Under the pieces are notes generated by a model. The model was given only the letters and a program-made list of their open reading frames with translations. It made no database searches and was not told the origin of the DNA. The translations under genes were made by a program, and so were the position numbers. Positions 60,570 through 64,000 of a DNA stretch of 64,000 bases are shown in pieces. How positions within the stretch are numbered: position 1 is the first letter of the stretch; every line of letters begins with the position of its first letter. The stretch spans positions 62,001 through 126,000 of the forward strand of contig NZ_JAVDDX010000002.1 of NCBI RefSeq assembly GCF_030848575.1, written 5' to 3'. Origin of the DNA: Haloarcula sp. H-GB4. GTDB lineage: Archaea > Halobacteriota > Halobacteria > Halobacteriales > Haloarculaceae.

Positions 60570-60812
60570 ATGGACCAGCTAGACGTCAGCGGGAGCTTCG
60601 ACGTACACGAGTACCGACACGGGCTCAAGCTGCTGAAAGACGACCGCGGGACGATGACGCTGTCGAACCGGAAGGGGTTCGCCTGTCCGGCCTGTGGCAA
60701 CGAATTCGAGACGCTCTTTATCAGCGACAAACGGACAAACACCTTTGGAGACCCCGGATCGCCATTCTGTCTGGTTCGGACAGACGACCAACTACTGGTC
60801 CTGACACATTGA
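60570..60812 (+). CDS. Small zinc-ribbon-like conserved protein (80 aa)
   Basis: An 80-residue protein: MDQLDVSGSFDVHEYRHGLK, then a CPACG half-ribbon with a third Cys in GSPFCLVRTDD. The single CxxC plus one later Cys makes an incomplete zinc site. It is conserved in haloarchaea to my recollection; older annotations sometimes call such proteins flagella-cluster proteins, which I would not rely on. Confidence 0.72.
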   Translation: MDQLDVSGSFDVHEYRHGLKLLKDDRGTMTLSNRKGFACPACGNEFETLFISDKRTNTFGDPGSPFCLVRTDDQLLVLTH

Positions 60813-60866
60813 GTCGTATCGACCCCGGTAACAAGGCTTATGCCACCCCATCCGATTCGGTGAGGT

Positions 60867-61502
60867 ATGCATCGGATTGTCCCTGCCATCGGTCTTGCTG
60901 CTCTGGTTGTTCTCTCCGGCTGTGTGACAGCAACGGTTGACTCAACAGTGACCGCCGACGGCGCTGTTTCGGAGTACGACCTGACCCTTGAAATGTCCCC
61001 ATCGGTGTACGACGGCCTGCAGAATCAGGCCCAGCAGGAGGGCTATGACTCGGTCGAAGGATATCTCCTGGCTGACGTGAACACCAGTCGAATGTCGAAC
61101 TACACGTACGAGCAAGAGCTGGAAGGCGAGAACGTTACACTCTCGATGACGTTCGCGGACTGGAACCCCGGCCCAGAAAGCGACGTATCGGTCAACGCGA
61201 GCGAGGGCAACGTCACGTACGAAGACCGGACGTTCGTCACTGCGAACGAGGACACTGACGTGGCCTTCGGCAACGGCGTCGCGGTCGAGTACCAGGTGAC
61301 GATGCCTGCCGATATCTCGTCTTCGAACGCTGATATCGTTCAGAACGAGACCGCCGTCTGGGAGTACGCTGCTGACGAACCGGTCGACGAACCGATCCGC
61401 GCGACCAGCCCTGCACCGTCGTCGGCCTTCGGTCCCGGAATGGGGATTCCCGTCGCCGTCGTGGCACTGCTTGGGGCCGCACTGCTGGCCAGTCGGGACT
61501 AA
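60867..61502 (+). CDS. Lipoprotein with PGF-CTERM-like C-terminal tail
   Basis: A 211-residue exported protein. The start MHRIVPAIGLAALVVLSGC is a signal peptide with lipobox LSGC. The middle, rich in beta strands with several NxS/T sites (NASEGNVTYED, SNYTYEQ), lies outside. The end, FGPGMGIPVAVVALLGAALL plus Arg-Asp, has the PGF-CTERM form (PG, hydrophobic helix, basic residue) recognised by archaeosortase A. A protein carrying both a lipobox and such a tail could be attached at both ends. No catalytic motif. Confidence 0.8.
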   Translation: MHRIVPAIGLAALVVLSGCVTATVDSTVTADGAVSEYDLTLEMSPSVYDGLQNQAQQEGYDSVEGYLLADVNTSRMSNYTYEQELEGENVTLSMTFADWNPGPESDVSVNASEGNVTYEDRTFVTANEDTDVAFGNGVAVEYQVTMPADISSSNADIVQNETAVWEYAADEPVDEPIRATSPAPSSAFGPGMGIPVAVVALLGAALLASRD

Positions 61503-61667
61503 GTAGCTGCAAGCGTCACCACACACTGTTTTTTGTACCCGAATTCAGCGTCCACAGACGCTGGCTGGGTAGCTATTACTCTTCCAGACAGTGACACGAG
61601 CGATGTCGCTAATATATTTACTATTTTATAATGTGTGTTTATTGCCGTTTCGTCCGGACACAGGACG

Positions 61668-62708
61668 ATGCGCGCAGCCAGACTCCACGAGTACACGCAC
61701 GATATGTCGAACGGGCTCTCAATAGACGAGGTAGATGCGCCGCAGGTCGCATCCGGGGACGATGTTATCGTTGAGGTCGAAGGGGCCGGCTGGTGCCAGA
61801 CTGACAATCATATCATCGAGGGAATGTGGGAACAGTACGTCCCGCAGGACCTCCCGATGACACTGGGCCACGAGAACGCCGGTACAGTTGTTGAGACGGG
61901 CAACGATGTCGACATAGTCTCGGAAGGCGACCAGGTCATCTGTCATCCAGTCCAGACCTGTGGCACCTGCCGACCGTGCCGTCAGGGTGAGACGATGTAC
62001 TGCGAGAACGACGCGTTCAACGGGCTGACAACTGACGGCGGCTTCGCGGACCAGTTACGGACCAGCGACCGGTCGGTCATTCCATTACCCGAGGGCGTCG
62101 ACCCGGCCGACATCGCGCCACACGCCGACGCCGGCATCACGGCCTACCACGCGGCGAAGAAGGCTGTCGACGGGCTCAACCCGGGCGACACCGCTGTGGT
62201 CATCGGCATCGGCGGCCTCGGTCACATCGGCCTCCAGTGTCTCGACGCCATGTGTGCCGCCGACCTCGTCGCCGTCGACATCAAGCAGTCCGCCCGCGAC
62301 CTCGCCGACGACCTCGGCGCACACTCCACCATTGACCCCGAAAGCGAGGATGTCGCCAGTGAGGTCGAAGCCATCAGCGACGGTGTCGGTGCCGCGCAAG
62401 TGCTTGACTTCGTCGGAGCCGACGAAACGACGGCGCTCGCGCCCGACATCTGTGCTGCGGGTGGCGACCACCACATCATCGGCTACGGCGGCCACATCCA
62501 CGAACCTGCTCAGGCGCTCGTCAACGGTGAATTCGCCTATCAGGGCAACATCGTCGGTCAGTACACTGAACTACAGGAACTGGTCGCGCTCGTCGACCGT
62601 GGCGCGGTCGACCTCCACACGACCCAGTACGACCTCGGCGAGGTGAACACCGTCGCACAGATGCTGGAAGACCGGGAGATCGACGGGCGAGCAGTCATCA
62701 CGCCCTGA
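61668..62708 (+). CDS. Zinc-dependent NAD(P) alcohol dehydrogenase
   Basis: A 346-residue medium-chain dehydrogenase that oxidises alcohols or reduces aldehydes. Catalytic zinc ligands: Cys43 in GAGWCQTDNH and His68-Glu69 in LGHENAGTV. Structural zinc: CGTCRPCRQGETMYC. The coenzyme fold has VVIGIGGLGHIGLQCLDA, then an acidic VAVDIK that suggests NAD preference (Asp). ATG 61668 follows an AT-rich upstream region (ATATATTTACTATTTTATAATG near 61611 in pieces). It could work with the AOR or acyl-CoA synthetase in aldehyde/alcohol metabolism, but no local link proves it. Confidence 0.92.
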   Translation: MRAARLHEYTHDMSNGLSIDEVDAPQVASGDDVIVEVEGAGWCQTDNHIIEGMWEQYVPQDLPMTLGHENAGTVVETGNDVDIVSEGDQVICHPVQTCGTCRPCRQGETMYCENDAFNGLTTDGGFADQLRTSDRSVIPLPEGVDPADIAPHADAGITAYHAAKKAVDGLNPGDTAVVIGIGGLGHIGLQCLDAMCAADLVAVDIKQSARDLADDLGAHSTIDPESEDVASEVEAISDGVGAAQVLDFVGADETTALAPDICAAGGDHHIIGYGGHIHEPAQALVNGEFAYQGNIVGQYTELQELVALVDRGAVDLHTTQYDLGEVNTVAQMLEDREIDGRAVITP

Positions 62709-62759
62709 ACGTCCTGTGTTGCGGTGTCGTATCGCCGGATAGAACACTCCTCTTCCGGC

Positions 62760-63065
62760 TCACCGCCCGTCGGCGCGAGTCTGTTCCGCTTCGTCAGCTA
62801 GATCGTGATAGCGTCTAAGAAACACGTCTCGGCTCACAGTCCCGGCACCGGCCGCTTCGAGTCGGTCTTCCAGCCCGGTCCGGCCGAAGTGACAGTACTC
62901 CCGATAGCAGGGCTTGCACAGATACTCGAAGGACTTGTCGTCGCGGTCCCAGCGGTTGCCATACTTGTCGTATTCTCGGGCATCCGACCGGGCAACCGTT
63001 TCACCGCAAGCGATGCAACAGACCTCTTCGTCGGTGGTGCGGTGCCAGGCGTTTCTGAAATCCAT
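62760..63065 (-). CDS. Small protein with two CxxC knuckles, zinc-binding
   Basis: A 101-residue protein from ATG 63065 (MDFRNAWHRTTDEEVCCIAC). The first knuckle is CCIACGETVARSDAREYDKY, the second CKPCYREYCHFG, giving a treble-clef-like zinc site. A helical C-terminus follows (DRLEAAGAGTVSRDVFLRRY). Conserved haloarchaeal type, function unknown. ATG is chosen since the upstream frame is not acidic. Confidence 0.75.
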   Translation of the reverse strand: MDFRNAWHRTTDEEVCCIACGETVARSDAREYDKYGNRWDRDDKSFEYLCKPCYREYCHFGRTGLEDRLEAAGAGTVSRDVFLRRYHDLADEAEQTRADGR

Positions 63066-63333
63066 CAGAACCACGCTCCGTCTGACTGCCCGTACGTGTG
63101 TCCGTTGGACCGCTCTCCCGGGCACACAGCAGTACACGCCGGCAGTCTATACTGTGTGATCATCGTTTACAGACGGAAATCCTACCCAGAAGCCCGTCGC
63201 CGTATCGCCTCACTGACGAGGGTCGTTTTTACCCGGCTCGCGGGACACCGCCAGACCAGCGACGCAGGACTATGGCTGCTGACAGACCGTCTTCGGCATG
63301 AGACATACTCGTCAGAACGGCACTGGAGAGCGG

Positions 63334-63396
63334 AAGCCGGTGGAGGATTGTGAACCACGGTCGGAGCAAAGCTCTTCCCTAGTTCAAATCCCTCAG
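63334..63396. repeat. Partial tRNA 3' copies beside tRNA-Thr (integration scar)
   Basis: AAGCCGGTGGAGG plus ATTGTGAACC at 63334-63356 matches the tRNA-Thr 3' end region (63430-63452) at 20 of 23 positions. GTTCAAATCCCTCAG at 63382-63396, plus strand, equals 15 nt of the tRNA-Arg T-arm/acceptor region (28853-28867). The rest of the roughly 365-nt interval from 63066 to 63430 contains no gene. These look like decayed att sites. Confidence 0.7.
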
Positions 63397-63430
63397 AAGC
63401 TTTCGCTCGTCACGTTTGTTCCTCGCAGAA

Positions 63431-63504
63431 AGCCGGTGGAGGGATTTGAACCCTCGGCCTAATCCTTACGAAGGATTCGCTCTGCCAGTCTGAGCTACAC
63501 CGGC
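63431..63504 (-). tRNA. tRNA-Thr (anticodon CGU)
   Basis: On the minus strand: acceptor GCCGGTG pairs with CACCGGC; D arm GCTC/GAGC; anticodon stem AATCC/GGATT with loop TTCGTAA giving CGU (reads ACG); T arm GAGGG-TTCAAAT-CCCTC. No intron, no encoded CCA; discriminator U. Confidence 0.94.
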
Positions 63505-63582
63505 GCGTCGCTCGCGTACATCAGTTGTTGGACGCATAACCGCAATAAGGATTGCGAATCGGGGCCACCGAGAGGAACGTTC

Positions 63583-63996
63583 TCACTCCTCTCGGGACCC
63601 GACGACGGTGACCGGGTCGTCCGCCTCAAGCAGGACCTGCTGGGACACGCTCCCGAACACGGCCTTGCCGGTCGGCGACCGCTTTCGCGACCCCATGACG
63701 ATCTGGTCGGCATCGAACTCGTCGGCCAGCTCGATGATGCCGTCCGCTGGCGGCTGCTGCCCCTCGGCTAGTTGGACATCGACGTCGTGGTCTTCGAGGT
63801 AGTCGCGAACGAGTCTGACTGTCGAGATCCGCTCGACGTTGCGTATCTCCTCGGGCGCTTCCGCCTCTTCTTTGGTCAATGCGTGCGTGATCACAGCCTC
63901 GATCTCGGTTTCAGCAGCCGGTAGCTCCGAGACGAAAGCGGCCTGGCCGCGGGCGCGGTCCTCATCGGCGTCGACGGGGACAAGTATCGTGTACAT
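63583..63996 (-). CDS. UspA-family universal stress protein
   Basis: A 137-residue single USP domain starting MYTILVPVDADEDRA. The ATP-binding loop GSRKRSPTGKAVFGSVSQ fits G-x2-G-x9-G-S/T loosely: G-S then G-K and G-S, with the first Gly spacing altered by Ser/Arg/Lys. The product ends in a VTVV strand as usual. Haloarchaea have many such genes; the role is stress tolerance in general. The start ATG lies 4 nt from the window end, so upstream elements are not visible. Confidence 0.92.
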   Translation of the reverse strand: MYTILVPVDADEDRARGQAAFVSELPAAETEIEAVITHALTKEEAEAPEEIRNVERISTVRLVRDYLEDHDVDVQLAEGQQPPADGIIELADEFDADQIVMGSRKRSPTGKAVFGSVSQQVLLEADDPVTVVGSREE

Positions 63997-64000
63997 ATTT

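Noticed and set aside
1..64000. CRISPR array, rRNA operon or intact insertion sequence
   Set aside because: No regularly spaced repeats, no rRNA sequence and no transposase with terminal repeats were seen anywhere in the window.

Overview
The window looks like chromosomal DNA of a haloarchaeon, probably Haloarcula or a close relative. It is GC-rich, and its proteins are strongly acidic (Asp/Glu-rich, Lys-poor). It carries archaeal hallmark genes: the termination nuclease aCPSF1, TFB, RpoL, RNase P component 4, GatCA and an archaeal 7S SRP RNA. Many starts lie about 25-30 nt downstream of a TATA-like box, as in leaderless haloarchaeal transcripts. Short overlaps of the ATGA type couple many gene pairs.

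Layout. 1-2.8 kb: the 3' part of aCPSF1 and a convergent DHH phosphoesterase. 2.9-8.4 kb: a molybdenum/tungsten block with a MOT1-type oxyanion transporter, moaA, yqeC, mobA and an aldehyde:ferredoxin oxidoreductase homologue that lacks its usual CxxC cluster motif. 8.4-10.4 kb: small acidic, membrane and zinc-ribbon genes. 10.5-21 kb: a Dyp-like Tat lipoprotein, three tiny overlapping membrane genes, a TorD-type chaperone, an HdrA/MvhD-like polyferredoxin, and an exported Cys-type formate dehydrogenase with beta subunit, small membrane subunit and cytochrome b subunit. The Mo block supplies the bis-MGD cofactor this enzyme needs. 21.6-25.4 kb: AT-richer DNA with an IclR regulator and a fumarylacetoacetase-fold enzyme resembling the pentose-pathway dehydratase, then a methyltransferase. 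25.5-27.2 kb: acyl-CoA synthetase. 27.6-27.9 kb: SRP RNA (minus strand), absent from any ORF view. 28.8 kb: tRNA-Arg with decayed copies of its 3' half beside it.

29-41 kb: mostly housekeeping genes (MscS, YhbY, Rnp4, two GT4 glycosyltransferases around an MFS carrier, an M48 protease, GatCA, TFB, NUDIX, an asparagine-synthase-like ATPase, PHP). 41.6-49.1 kb: the most unusual region. It holds a radical SAM/SPASM enzyme with a PaaB-like small partner, a two-domain multicopper oxidase, a small HTH regulator, two paralogous membrane proteins, a polytopic NnrS/heme-copper-oxidase-like protein, two DUF2249 proteins, a stand-alone glutamyl-tRNA-reductase dimerisation domain, a cupin and a MIP18-like protein. 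Two families of palindromes mark its promoters: GTTCTCAGYTACTGGGAAC, and CCGAA-N4-TTCGG (like the known haloarchaeal denitrification-regulator site). I read it as a copper/nitrogen-oxide or low-oxygen respiration locus.

49-64 kb: purL, a PAS histidine kinase with a FIST sensor protein, hisF, rpoL, a terminal-oxidase accessory cluster with oxidase subunit III, a lipoprotein with a PGF-CTERM-like tail, a zinc alcohol dehydrogenase, tRNA-Thr with a decayed partial copy nearby, and a UspA protein. Family names come from motif recognition by eye; no database search was run.
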